From the NCBI GenBank assembly GCA_039944855.1, contig JBDUXZ010000021.1:1-64000 (forward strand): DNA of 64,000 bases. Direction: 5' to 3'. The notes under the pieces are model-generated. The model saw only the letters and a program-made list of their open reading frames with translations. It was not told the origin of the DNA and did not search any database. Positions 25,667-35,133 of this stretch are shown piece by piece (within the stretch, counting starts at the first letter, position 1; every line of letters starts with the position of its first letter). The stretch is from Rhodothermales bacterium (GTDB taxonomy: Bacteria; Bacteroidota; Rhodothermia; Rhodothermales; JANQRZ01). The position numbers were made by a program, and so were the translations under genes.

Positions 25667-26746
25667 CTAAAATGGGGCTTCGAGGGGGTTAGCGCTCGAC
25701 GGTGAAAGCTCACTCCACGAAGCCAGATCAAGCAAAGTCGATTCAATCTCCGGCCAGGGCCTGGTGAGGTCCAACGTCAGCAGGCGGACTCGGTGCGGGC
25801 CCACTCGGTACGTGTGGTCGAATGTGCCCTCAACGACGGGATACAAGAGGACCCCATCGGCTCCGCCGTCCGCTCCGCCGTTCGATTCCAGCGTGCGGAG
25901 ATAGGCGGTGATCTGGTACAAGTTCGACGCGTCAAACGTCCCATCCTCATGCCATCGACTGAGAGCGGCCCGGTAGTACTTTGCGTCTATCACACAGGTC
26001 CAATCCGCACCGCGCAACGTCACATCGGTGCGCATTCCGGGGAGCTGCCCCGGACCCAAGGTCGAGATCGGCTCGGCGATCCAAGCCATCGATTCGGGGC
26101 GCGCAGTCAGGTCGGGCCGCTCGCGTTGGTAGAACCGGAGGAGGAACGCCTCGAAGAGCCGGGCCATCTGCGTGTCATCGCGCGCGAAGTCGCGGAAGTG
26201 GTATCCCTGTCCATCATCTCGTGGGAATAGATTCTCGTGGGCCAGCGCACACGCGCTCAGCAGGAAGCGGTAGAAGGCGTTGCCGGCATGGAGGCGAACC
26301 CGCTTGAACGAGGCGCGCGTGAGGTGGATCTCCCCCACGCCTCCCAGTTCCCGGTATACCCCCCGGAGGTCACGGCGATGCTGATCGCTTAAGGCGTCGA
26401 CGCGCATCAGGCGGCCGATCGTCGTCCGGAGGATTCGGTTCGTAAGCACGTCGGGCGTGAGCTCGTCGAACGTGCACACGGCCCTCGCCTGAGGCAAGAG
26501 CATTCGGCGGACCGACGGCGCGAACGCGACGCGGCCCCGGAGCCGGGACGTGGTTTCGAAGTGCTCCACGTAGCCCCGATCCAGTCCGCGCCGAAGTACG
26601 TGCCGGGTGCCTTTGACTAGGATCCGCGCAAGGAGATCGGCGGTCGTACGGTGTTCCAAGCCTCCCACGGCCACAACACGCCCTTCCTCTAAGCGGTCCC
26701 ACGCGTAGAGCAGCAGATAGTAGAGGTTGAGGACGGGGATGTCCAT
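25667..26746 (-). CDS. mcrC: McrC, nuclease subunit of the McrBC type IV restriction system
   Basis: A 359-residue protein with the McrC layout: an N-terminal region (MDIPVLNLYYLLLYAWDRLEE), a conserved middle (TSRLRGRVAF; FDELTPDVLTNRILRTTI; LFEAFLLRFY) and a C-terminal PD-(D/E)xK nuclease core (GMRTDVTLRG...VIDAKYY near residues 235-256; NLYQITAYLR). It should be the cleaving subunit recruited by McrB onto modified DNA. Its ATG overlaps the McrB stop by one base (TGATG), showing coupled translation. It is the last gene of the defence run. Confidence 0.93.
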   Translation of the reverse strand: MDIPVLNLYYLLLYAWDRLEEGRVVAVGGLEHRTTADLLARILVKGTRHVLRRGLDRGYVEHFETTSRLRGRVAFAPSVRRMLLPQARAVCTFDELTPDVLTNRILRTTIGRLMRVDALSDQHRRDLRGVYRELGGVGEIHLTRASFKRVRLHAGNAFYRFLLSACALAHENLFPRDDGQGYHFRDFARDDTQMARLFEAFLLRFYQRERPDLTARPESMAWIAEPISTLGPGQLPGMRTDVTLRGADWTCVIDAKYYRAALSRWHEDGTFDASNLYQITAYLRTLESNGGADGGADGVLLYPVVEGTFDHTYRVGPHRVRLLTLDLTRPWPEIESTLLDLASWSELSPSSANPLEAPF

Positions 26747-29700
26747 CAGGCTAGAAGGGCTGCGACGGCTGCCTCGGCCTCGGAGGGACGGTCGAACCAG
26801 TACTCACGGAGCAGCGGACCCACTTCGGTTCGTATCACGCGCTCGTACCAGGCCGTGCTGACGTCGTCACCAGCGGAGGGGCAGAAGTAACTGTGCCCGA
26901 CGCAGAAGCCAGCTCCAAGATCGCCATCCGAAGCGATCTTAGCGTTGAGGGCACGGATGCGATTGGCGATGAGCGAGATGAGCGAGGCGTCCGCTCCCCG
27001 CTCCTGGAGGAACTGCTGGAACGGCTCGCGGCCCATGGCTGGCGCCAGCGTGACGAAGGCGAACCTCCGGCGGAGTGCGTAGTCGACCACGGCGAGCGAG
27101 CGGTCCGCCGTGTTCATCATCCCGAGGAGGTGGACGTTGTCGGGCACGTAGAATTGCTGCTTCGGCCCTTTCGAGTAGGTCAGGGGAATCGCGAACTCCC
27201 GGCCGCGCTTGTCGGGCTCGATCAGCATCATGAGCTCGCCGAAGATCTTCGAGAGGTTGCCCCGATTGACCTCGTCGATGATGAACACGTGGGGCTCCTC
27301 AGGCCGCTCTTTGGCCGCCTGGACGAACTCGTAGAACAGGCCGTCTTTGAGTTCGAAGCCACCGGTGTCACCTGGGCGATACCCCTGGACGAAATCCTCG
27401 TACGCGTACGACTGGTGGAACTGGACGAAGCGCACCCGCTCGGGGTCACGCACCCCCATGAGCGCCCACGCCAGCCGGCGCGCTAGGAACGTCTTGCCCA
27501 CACCGGGCGGCCCCTGGAGAATCAGGTTCTTGCGACGCCGCAACAGCTCCACCCATGCTTCCACCTCTGCTGGATCCGCAAACGCTTCGCTCGCTAAGTC
27601 AGCAACGGTGTAGGGCTCTGACGTGGGAGACTCTTCTGTGTCCACGACCTCCGCCTCACCTCCTACGTCGAGCAGAGCTACAATCTCTGCATACGCGTCG
27701 GGCGAGAGGGAGAACAGGCTACCCTGGTTGTTCTGGATGGGCTCAGCCTCTTCCAGAGCCGGCATCGCCCTAAGGTCCGTCCATGTCGGCCCGTCTGTTA
27801 CAGCCGCCGTCTTCTCAAACTCAATCGCCTCTCGCCCATCAGCGGTCGCGTGGAGCCCACGCGTCACGCTGCACAGACCGACGATGCGCTTGGCGGGTGT
27901 CGACTCATATCCTATCACGAGGTCGCCTGGCTCAACCGATTGGAAGTGTGCGTACTTCTGCCGGTTGTTTCCCGCTTCGTTCTGCGCAGTGTAGAGCTGG
28001 GTGTGCCCAACGTCAGCGTCTGCGAGGCTCCACACGGCCGGGCTGAAGTTGAGCCACCAGTGCCGCACGGTGTGCTGGGGCTGCTCGCCGCCCTTGATGC
28101 CTACGAGCTCCTTGAGCTCGGCCACCATGTCGGGGTACTTCGAAATGCCGGTCAGCGTCTTCGTTGGAAGTTGGCGTTCCCCAGTACCCCACTCGCCCTT
28201 GAGGGTCCAATCTACCCGCCGAACGTGGCAGTATTCCCCCCGCGCGGGCTCGTACTCGTAGTCCGACGTCACGGTCCCAGCGCCGACGATGGCAGATCGC
28301 CCTCGTTTCGCGAAGACGAGATCCCCCTTCCGGATCACATGGGCGAACTCCCAACACGCACGGGCATCGTTGGTGGGGGTGGGCCCTGCTGGATCTTTCT
28401 CGTGTAACCGAGCCGCCATTTCGGTGGTGCTCGAATAGGAGTGGAGATCGCCAAGGGAGGGCCACCCGATGGCAACTTCGCCCGCTTCGAAGTTCGCCTT
28501 CCAGTGCTTGGCCCCGGGCCCCGGTGAGATCAGCCAGACAGAGCGGGTCTTGTCCTCGACCTCTACGTCTTCCGATTCACGGTACGTCTCGTATACCCAG
28601 GAAAGGAACTGATCCACTTCGAGGCGGATCGGCCAATCGGTCCGTTGCCCCACGACGTCTCGGTAGAGGGGTATGAGGGTAGCAACAGCTTCACTGAAGG
28701 CAACAAACCGTGCACCGAACGATTGGCCCGCGCTCTCATCGTGCGAGATGCCAAGGAAGTCGAGCGCCCACCGGCTCCGTTCATTGAACAGGGAGTATTC
28801 ATCGGCGAAATACTGCCCCGCCATCTCGCCTAGCGCACTCTCTCCGAGGTACTTCAGACGGACCTCCTCGTCCGTCCGCAGCCGGTCGAGCCGGACGGCC
28901 AACGGACCCTCGCCTCGCGCGAAGTACTCGAACGCGCGGCGGTAGTGCTCGATCTCGTGGTTCGGCCGGCCAAACGCGTTCCCTCGCGCGAGGGCCATGC
29001 TCTGCATCGAGTGGAGGTGCCGCCCGACTTCCTGGGTGTCTTCCCACTCAAGTGAAGAGAGGTGGTCGGGCTCGAAGAACCGCCTGAAGAAGTCGTGGTA
29101 CGTCCCGAGTTCGTTCCACTGATCGAACCAAGCGTTAGCGATCGTCGCAAACTCGTGCAGGTGCGCTCTGACATCCTCTTCTAGTTTGCCTACTAGCGAA
29201 GAAGCTTCCTGCTCCTCCTGTGCCTCTTCGTCAGGGTCATAGCCCCCGCCTGTAATCCAGATCAGGCTCTGGACGTCGATCATCGTGCGCACGCCATAGT
29301 CTTCCATCGCGTCGCGGAGCTCGTGGGCGAGGGCCCGGACGTGGCCGTAGTCTTCGCCGTTGAGCGTACCGAGCTCGACCGGGGATCCCACGACCTTCAG
29401 GAACGACCGCACCTTCTCAGGCTTGATGAAGACCTCCGATTCTGGGTACACGAAGTAGAGGAAGTACGTTGCGAGCGGCCAGTTACGGTGCAGGCCGTGC
29501 GCGGGGAGGAACTCGGCGAATGCGCTCACTCGCTCCACCACGTCGCCGTCTCCGTATAAGAGCTCGACAAGAGCTCCACAGGTAGCGGCGCGGACGGCGG
29601 GATCGTGGAGCGGTGCGAGGTCGCCCTGCCGGGCCGCTGCCTTGTAGAGAAGGTTGGTAGCCTTCCCGACCTCGATGAACCGGCTCGCCACTTCGTCGGC

Positions 29701-29883
29701 CTGACCTTCGGCTAGCAGGCGCCTGAGGGAGCCTTCCGCTAAGCGCTCCTTCGCCAGTTGGGACGCGGCCTTCTTGTAGCGTAATTCCTTGGCGACGAAC
29801 AGATCGTCGTCGACGCCTTCCCACTCCGGAAAGTGCGTGCGGACCTGGGCAACGATAAGCGCGACGGCGTCGGGGATAGTCAT
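26746..29883 (-). CDS. mcrB: McrB-type AAA+ GTPase with EVE-like reader modules
   Basis: A 1045-residue protein, much longer than E. coli McrB (459). Residues 1-440 are unassigned. Residues about 445-600 (WLISPGPGAKHWKANFEAGEVAIGW) and 606-735 (HWWLNFSPAVW...FQSVEPGDLVIGYE...IVGLCSV) look like two EVE/PUA-type modified-base-reading modules. The AAA+ motor follows: GPPGVGKT near 790, the McrB-type FHQSYAYEDFVQGYRP, DEVNRGN near 870 and MNTADRSLAVVDYALRRRF. It should recognise modified DNA and drive McrC cleavage. It starts 48 bases after the HATPase-DUF4325 gene. Confidence 0.92.
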   Translation of the reverse strand: MTIPDAVALIVAQVRTHFPEWEGVDDDLFVAKELRYKKAASQLAKERLAEGSLRRLLAEGQADEVASRFIEVGKATNLLYKAAARQGDLAPLHDPAVRAATCGALVELLYGDGDVVERVSAFAEFLPAHGLHRNWPLATYFLYFVYPESEVFIKPEKVRSFLKVVGSPVELGTLNGEDYGHVRALAHELRDAMEDYGVRTMIDVQSLIWITGGGYDPDEEAQEEQEASSLVGKLEEDVRAHLHEFATIANAWFDQWNELGTYHDFFRRFFEPDHLSSLEWEDTQEVGRHLHSMQSMALARGNAFGRPNHEIEHYRRAFEYFARGEGPLAVRLDRLRTDEEVRLKYLGESALGEMAGQYFADEYSLFNERSRWALDFLGISHDESAGQSFGARFVAFSEAVATLIPLYRDVVGQRTDWPIRLEVDQFLSWVYETYRESEDVEVEDKTRSVWLISPGPGAKHWKANFEAGEVAIGWPSLGDLHSYSSTTEMAARLHEKDPAGPTPTNDARACWEFAHVIRKGDLVFAKRGRSAIVGAGTVTSDYEYEPARGEYCHVRRVDWTLKGEWGTGERQLPTKTLTGISKYPDMVAELKELVGIKGGEQPQHTVRHWWLNFSPAVWSLADADVGHTQLYTAQNEAGNNRQKYAHFQSVEPGDLVIGYESTPAKRIVGLCSVTRGLHATADGREAIEFEKTAAVTDGPTWTDLRAMPALEEAEPIQNNQGSLFSLSPDAYAEIVALLDVGGEAEVVDTEESPTSEPYTVADLASEAFADPAEVEAWVELLRRRKNLILQGPPGVGKTFLARRLAWALMGVRDPERVRFVQFHQSYAYEDFVQGYRPGDTGGFELKDGLFYEFVQAAKERPEEPHVFIIDEVNRGNLSKIFGELMMLIEPDKRGREFAIPLTYSKGPKQQFYVPDNVHLLGMMNTADRSLAVVDYALRRRFAFVTLAPAMGREPFQQFLQERGADASLISLIANRIRALNAKIASDGDLGAGFCVGHSYFCPSAGDDVSTAWYERVIRTEVGPLLREYWFDRPSEAEAAVAALLA

Positions 29884-29931
29884 GGGGCTGTGGAGTCCAT
29901 ATCAGTCGGGAAGGGAGCGCTCGGTGCGGGA

Positions 29932-31128
29932 TCAGTTGGTGGGACCCGTACGGCCAAGCCGTTGGGTCGTGACGACGTTGGCCATGTCGAGAAGCCGCGG
30001 GGAGAGATTCACCAGGCGGACCCGCTCCCGGAAGGCGTCGTCGCCGAGCTCGTCGGCCAAGCGCCCGATGAGCTCGTCGAGAAATGAGCTCGACGCCCGG
30101 TTCACCCCCTCGAAGTCGAGCACGAGAGGCCCTTCTAAGTCGGGCAACAGGTTCAGCGCCTTCGTCCGCAGCCGGCGAGCCGGTGCTCGCGTCCCCGTAT
30201 TGCTCACCTCCTGCCGCACGAGCAGACCGTCCTCCGCCTGTTCTGCTGCAGCCTCGAGGTAGCTCCACCCTGGCTCGCCGATGAAGGTGTCCGCAAGATC
30301 TACGGGACGGCGGAGATCGAGACGGAACGAAGCTCCAGTCCCGGGCACCGCCGACGGGAGCACCTCGAACCCCCTGTCCTGCCCGTTCTCCATGCGGAGC
30401 ACGGCGTCGCCCGTCCAGAGGTCGAAGCCACCCCGGTTGCGCTCGGTGATCTGTCGCGCACCAGCGAGGCCATTGCCTTGTCCCACCGCTGGATCCCGCG
30501 TGACGCCGCGCTGTACAGCCTTCTTCAAGGCCTGCCCCGCCGTCTGCTCCCATGGTTCGAGGACGGGCGACAGCGACGCTTGCAGCCCGCGGCCTACATC
30601 CACGATCCCCACATCGAGCACGTGCGTCCGTGGGTCGAGACGGGCGCAAACGGCCCCGGGAACGGGGGCTTCGGCGTGGAGCTCGATGTTGTCGATCGTC
30701 TCGTTGATGGCCCACTCCAGGGCTGGAACGAACGAACGAGCGTCGGATACCTCCTGCACGACGAGATCGAGGATCGCATTCGTTGCCTCGAACACGTCCG
30801 TGCCGTCGGCGATGAAGCGGACAGGTACGAAGAGCGAGCCGTTGGAGCGGACCCCACCCGAGGGGCTCTCGCGCCCCAGCGACTCCATCACGCCTAGCCG
30901 GTCGAGAAGAGCTACCTGTTGGCGGTCGCCGTCGAGCGTGACGAGCACGCCGCGCTCGCGGGCCCATCGCCCCCACGTCGCGAGGAGCGCGGCCCCAGCG
31001 GTCGGGAGTCCACCGCTGTCGACGCGGATCGTCACGCTCCGTACCTCGGGTGAGAAGACGCCAGCCTCAACCATCGATCGGACGACGTCGGCGGCGTGGG
31101 CGGCAGACGGAAAACGGACGAGGGCCAT
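29932..31128 (-). CDS. HATPase-DUF4325 (STAS-like) putative regulator
   Basis: A 398-residue protein; I chose MALVRFPSAAHAAD (31128) because the longer frame overlaps the helicase gene. Residues about 1-105 are a STAS-like alpha/beta fold (VTIRVDSGGLPTAGAALLATWGRW). Residues about 130-280 form a histidine-kinase-type ATPase: N-box NETIDNIELH, G1-like VGIVDVGRGL and G2-like GQGNGLAGARQI. Residues about 310-390 match DUF4325: LVLDFEGVNRASSSFLDELIGRLADELG. There is no phospho-acceptor histidine domain. Such proteins may switch partners in a nucleotide-dependent way. It sits between a helicase gene (16 bases) and mcrB (48 bases), so it may regulate one or both. Confidence 0.8.
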   Translation of the reverse strand: MALVRFPSAAHAADVVRSMVEAGVFSPEVRSVTIRVDSGGLPTAGAALLATWGRWARERGVLVTLDGDRQQVALLDRLGVMESLGRESPSGGVRSNGSLFVPVRFIADGTDVFEATNAILDLVVQEVSDARSFVPALEWAINETIDNIELHAEAPVPGAVCARLDPRTHVLDVGIVDVGRGLQASLSPVLEPWEQTAGQALKKAVQRGVTRDPAVGQGNGLAGARQITERNRGGFDLWTGDAVLRMENGQDRGFEVLPSAVPGTGASFRLDLRRPVDLADTFIGEPGWSYLEAAAEQAEDGLLVRQEVSNTGTRAPARRLRTKALNLLPDLEGPLVLDFEGVNRASSSFLDELIGRLADELGDDAFRERVRLVNLSPRLLDMANVVTTQRLGRTGPTN

Positions 31129-31144
31129 AAAGATGCGGTTTGAT

Positions 31145-33838
31145 TCAGGTGGTAGCGGCGTGGGAGACGAGCGCGCCCAAGGGACCGCCAGCGGCTCGGC
31201 AGGCTTCAGCATCACCAACTACGTGGAGACCGGCCCGCGCACGGGTGACGGCGACGTTGAGCAGGGCCTCGGTGGTAGCGGCCCAGCGCCGCGTTCCGTC
31301 ACGCATTCCCTCCGAAACCACCGGCGAGAACACGATCACGTCGCGCTCGTCGCCTTGAAACGTGTGAGCGGTGCCCGTGCCGACGCGCTCGCGGAAGCTG
31401 TCGTACCACGGTGCCTCTCGAATCCGGCGCTTGATCCGATCGGACTGCGCACGGAACGGAGTGACGACACCGACGGTGGCCTCGGCCCCCAGCGTTTCGA
31501 GGAGCAGCCGGACGTGTTCGAGCACAGCGTCGAGCTCGGGCTCGTTGTAGGCGCTCCGCGCGGCCTGAGGTACGCGCCCCCGTACGTCATGCCAGAAAAC
31601 GCCCTGCTGGGCAGTAGGAACGATTTGGGCGAGCCTGCCGAGGTCTGTCCGGACCTTGAGCTGTCCTCCGTAGAACTGCCGGTTGGAGAACGCGATGATC
31701 GAGGGGTGGCTGCGGTAGTGCTCGTCGAGAAACAGGGGCTCGCCGCGTCCTGCGTCACGGTTCGCGCGCGCCGTCGCGTCGAAGAGCGAGTGGCGGACGT
31801 ACGACCAGGCAGGGAGCAGGGCGGAGGAAGAGGCGAGCCCAGCCTCTTGCTTCACGTCGATGCCGGGGATGTGGCGGAGCTGGTTGGGGTCTCCGATGAC
31901 AGCCGCACGGCGCGCGCGGTACAGCAGGGGCACCGCGGAGGCGAGATCGCACTGACTCGCCTCGTCGATCACGACGAGGTCGAAGAGCGACGGCCGGAGC
32001 GGGAGAGCATTCTTGACCGATAGTGCAGTCGTGATCCAGATGGGGAAGCAGGCAGCGAGCCGCTCCTGTGCAGCGCTGAACACGTCAAGCGACCGTGCGA
32101 AGGCGGCCCCCTTCCCGCTCACGCCCTCTCGCGCTCGCTGATAGGCACGGAGGGCCGCCCGGGCTTCGTCAGCGTTGTCGTAGAGGCGGCGGGCCCAGAC
32201 GGCGCGGCAGAGTCGGGTGGTGGCGTCCGCCAGTTCCGTCTTCAGCGCCGCTCGCTCCTCCTCGGGCGTGTCAGCGCGAGAAAGCGCACCGCGGAGGGCC
32301 TCCTTTGCCTTCTGAGCTTCGGCTCGCGCCCCGAGCCATCCATGGTACGCAATGGACAGGCGGAGGGCTCGGATGATGGGCGCGTACCCATCCTCCTGCA
32401 TCACGTCGAGCGATACGTTTTCGCGTACCTCCGCCGGCGCGGCGGCGAGTGCCGCGTCGAGCCCATCGGTGAGCTCGCGGCGGACGGCCGAGCCCCGGAA
32501 CAGCCGCCGGAGCCAACGGACCAAGCCGAGCGGGGTCTCGCCGCCATATGCGCGAGCCTCTTCGAGGAGGTCGCGGAGCGTACGCAGGTCCAGCGGAGGT
32601 CTCGCATCGGCCGGTGTGGCCGACCGCCAAAGCTCCGGCACCGGCTCAGCGGCACTGCGCTCCGCCACCGTCGCCTCCCGGACGTCACTTTCGAGGCGGT
32701 CAAGACGGGCCAGCTTGGCTTTCACGCCCTGCACGGCGGCCCGCGCCTCCTCGTCATCGCCTGGTGGGCCGGTCTCTTCGAGCCGCGCGAGGCGTTCGAG
32801 AAGCTCGGGGGCGAGAGCGTCCATCGCTTCCTTGTTACCGAGGCGCAGGCTGAAATCATAGGGCTCGCCGAGCGCCTCGCGGAGCCTCTCCCGGACGACA
32901 TCGATGGCCTGGTTGTTCTTGCTCGCAAAGAGGACCGGGCGTGCCTCGAGGATGGCCGTCGCGAGAAGGTCGATGACGACCTGCGATTTCCCTGTTCCGG
33001 GGGGGCCGGTGATGACCGTCAGCGGCTGGCGTAGGGCGGCCTCCGCCGCCTGCTCTTGGGATGGGTTGAGTGGGCGGATCTCGGCCGGGTCAATACCCTC
33101 TCCGGGTGTAGCCGCTTCTCCCATTAGGACGCCGAGGGCCGTCCCCCGCGTCCCTGCCTGGACCGAATCGTACCGTTTGAGGGCAGAGAGCTCCTGCCGG
33201 AGATTGTACGTGAACGGCCCCCGGGCGTCACGTAGGAATACCGGCGTCCGGACCCATCGGACGCCTGTATCGCTCGGGAACGGCTCCAACTGAGGGCTCG
33301 CTGCATCCTCGAACGGGGAGTCGTCGAAGTAGGCGAGGGCAGCCTTCAGCCGCGCGGCAAACGTCGCGAACTCGTCGCCCTCCAACTCAGCCTGGATGTG
33401 ATCGCGTTCCTCGTCGGTGTAGCCAGTGAGGAGGTAGCGGTTAAGGAGAAGGTCGCCGGTACGATGGACACGGTAGACTGGCGCGCCTCCCCTATCGCCG
33501 AGATCTTCGACCGAGACGGGAAGCACGAAGAGCGGCGCGAGTCGGCCGCGGCCGTCGAAGCGGAGCGGGTACCCGTAGTAGCCGGTGTCGGGGCCTGACG
33601 GGCCCGCGGCCCCCTTGGCGAGGTACGCGCGCTCGGATGCCGTCGTAGGAGCGAGGCGCTCTGCGTCAGCTCCAGGATGCAGCAGGGGTTCCGTGCCCGA
33701 CCACGGGGCAACGAAGCTCTTGCCTCGATCCTGCGTGCGGAGCTGGAGCGCACGGCGGTCCTCCGCCTCGATGCAATCGAGGTAGAAGGCAGCCAGGCGG
33801 CCTGAGAACGCGCCGATGTCTTTCCGATCGGTGCTCAT
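31145..33838 (-). CDS. SF1 helicase (DNA2/NAM7, COG1112-like)
   Basis: An 897-residue protein. A 250-residue N-terminal region of unknown fold precedes the motor. Motor motifs: LNPSQEQAAEAAL, Walker A GPPGTGKSQVVIDLL near 280, a long helical insertion about 370-590, then VVIDEASQCD near 622, GDPNQLRHIPG, FLDEHYRSHPSIIAF near 703, GVVTPFRAQ, GTAHTFQGDERDVIVFS near 825 and NVAVTRARAGLHVVGD. These are AAA_11/AAA_12 signatures. The gene is coupled to the upstream PLD-fold gene by an ATGA overlap, as in Mokosh-type helicase/PLD systems, but no kinase domain is fused here. Confidence 0.9.
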   Translation of the reverse strand: MSTDRKDIGAFSGRLAAFYLDCIEAEDRRALQLRTQDRGKSFVAPWSGTEPLLHPGADAERLAPTTASERAYLAKGAAGPSGPDTGYYGYPLRFDGRGRLAPLFVLPVSVEDLGDRGGAPVYRVHRTGDLLLNRYLLTGYTDEERDHIQAELEGDEFATFAARLKAALAYFDDSPFEDAASPQLEPFPSDTGVRWVRTPVFLRDARGPFTYNLRQELSALKRYDSVQAGTRGTALGVLMGEAATPGEGIDPAEIRPLNPSQEQAAEAALRQPLTVITGPPGTGKSQVVIDLLATAILEARPVLFASKNNQAIDVVRERLREALGEPYDFSLRLGNKEAMDALAPELLERLARLEETGPPGDDEEARAAVQGVKAKLARLDRLESDVREATVAERSAAEPVPELWRSATPADARPPLDLRTLRDLLEEARAYGGETPLGLVRWLRRLFRGSAVRRELTDGLDAALAAAPAEVRENVSLDVMQEDGYAPIIRALRLSIAYHGWLGARAEAQKAKEALRGALSRADTPEEERAALKTELADATTRLCRAVWARRLYDNADEARAALRAYQRAREGVSGKGAAFARSLDVFSAAQERLAACFPIWITTALSVKNALPLRPSLFDLVVIDEASQCDLASAVPLLYRARRAAVIGDPNQLRHIPGIDVKQEAGLASSSALLPAWSYVRHSLFDATARANRDAGRGEPLFLDEHYRSHPSIIAFSNRQFYGGQLKVRTDLGRLAQIVPTAQQGVFWHDVRGRVPQAARSAYNEPELDAVLEHVRLLLETLGAEATVGVVTPFRAQSDRIKRRIREAPWYDSFRERVGTGTAHTFQGDERDVIVFSPVVSEGMRDGTRRWAATTEALLNVAVTRARAGLHVVGDAEACRAAGGPLGALVSHAATT

Positions 33839-35127
33839 GAAGGCTTGGCTTCGAAGGCAGACCTGAGGTGGCGGAGTTCGTCGGCGCTTGTCCGGTCGAT
33901 GATCTCTGCTTCGTACAACTCACGGATGAACTCCTCGTCGTCGAAGTCCTCCCATGTCATGTCGTAGAAGTGGACAGCCAGTTCGATCCGTTCCAGCACC
34001 TCAGCCGGGTCCGGGAAAGAGATCTTGGAAACGATGTGCCGTGCCCTCCTCTCGGCCATCTTGGCGAGGTCGTCGGGCCGATCTCGAAACAGACCGAAGT
34101 CTGCTGGCGGATTGTCCTGCAGAAGTCGCGTTGCTTCTTTCACGAGGACGCGCTCGGCTTCGTCAATGGAGTGCATTACGTCACTGGCCATCTCGGATAC
34201 GAGCGATGGAATCTGCTTCCGCAAGCGTTCTACCTCGTCGAGGATGGCCTGCTTGTCCTTCGTTGCGAAGACCCGCTTCTTGCGGGAGGCGAGGTACGTA
34301 GTCCACTTCTCCCGAAGCGCGTCCACCTCGCGCTTGAACGCCCGGAACGACTCAAGCACGTCACTATCGAAGACCCTCATCCGCGTTCGGAGCAAGTCGC
34401 CGAGCTGCTCGCTCACCCCCAACGGAATGTCTGTGGGCAGCGAGACGGTCCGTTCACCGAACGCCCCACCCTTCAGCGTGATCTCCACAAACTGCAGCCG
34501 GTTGGTGTAGACGTTGAGTCGGCGCGTCAGGTCGGGGTCACGTGGTGGATTCCGCTCCAGCGCTTCCTTGGCGTCCACTAAGCGCTGCTCGTCGACGGGA
34601 GCGACGCCTGACACAGGCGCGTCCACCTCGGCCGCGTTGCGGAGCGCCTGGGGGTTCGAGAGCGCCGTATCAAGGCGTGCCTCGGCCTCTTGTTCTTCCG
34701 CCTCGGAGCGAGGAGGAAAGAAGGCGCGGACAAGTCGGGCGGTGCTCAAGGGGTCGAGGCGGACAGCGTCGAGGCCCTCTCCGTCGGCCACGAACATCCG
34801 GCTTCGTGCGAAGTGGAGGTAGCCCTCACCGTCGGCGACGACAAGGCCGATGGCATTACCAAGCAATTGACGGACTTCCGCTCCCGCGCCGCGCAGCAGA
34901 TCGACCGTGCGGAGCGAGCCCATACCGAAGCGCTCCGTCTCCTCAGAGGGATCCAAGACGACGCGCACGTCGGCACCTCGGTGGGCCGCCTCTGCAAGGG
35001 CATGCGCGCGGGGCTCGTCGAGTCCAGGGGCCACAATGCGGATCTCGTCAGCACTATCGATGAGGTCGATAAGTGTCCGGTGGTCCGCGGCGAAGACGAG
35101 GGAGCGTTCGGATTTCGGATCTTGCAT
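33835..35127 (-). CDS. PLD-fold protein lacking the HKD motif, with coiled coil
   Basis: A 430-residue protein. Residues about 8-125 follow a phospholipase-D/helicase-associated pattern (LIDLIDSADEIRIVAPGLD; RGADVRVVLDPSE; LLRGAGAEVRQLLGNAIGLVVADGEGYLHFARSRM). The expected HxKxxxxD is replaced, so it is probably not a nuclease. A central domain (FVEITLKGGAFGERTVSLP) leads to a helical/coiled-coil part (FRAFKREVDALREKWTTYLASRKK). The C-terminus is acidic with paired helices. Its stop overlaps the start of the SF1 helicase (ATGA). It may be a structural partner of that helicase; the PLD assignment rests on pattern only. Confidence 0.6.
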   Translation of the reverse strand: MQDPKSERSLVFAADHRTLIDLIDSADEIRIVAPGLDEPRAHALAEAAHRGADVRVVLDPSEETERFGMGSLRTVDLLRGAGAEVRQLLGNAIGLVVADGEGYLHFARSRMFVADGEGLDAVRLDPLSTARLVRAFFPPRSEAEEQEAEARLDTALSNPQALRNAAEVDAPVSGVAPVDEQRLVDAKEALERNPPRDPDLTRRLNVYTNRLQFVEITLKGGAFGERTVSLPTDIPLGVSEQLGDLLRTRMRVFDSDVLESFRAFKREVDALREKWTTYLASRKKRVFATKDKQAILDEVERLRKQIPSLVSEMASDVMHSIDEAERVLVKEATRLLQDNPPADFGLFRDRPDDLAKMAERRARHIVSKISFPDPAEVLERIELAVHFYDMTWEDFDDEEFIRELYEAEIIDRTSADELRHLRSAFEAKPS

Positions 35128-35133
35128 CGACGA

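Noticed and set aside
29483-30976. A 497-codon frame overlapping mcrB and the HATPase gene
   Set aside because: Arg-rich low-complexity translation crossing two real genes in another frame.
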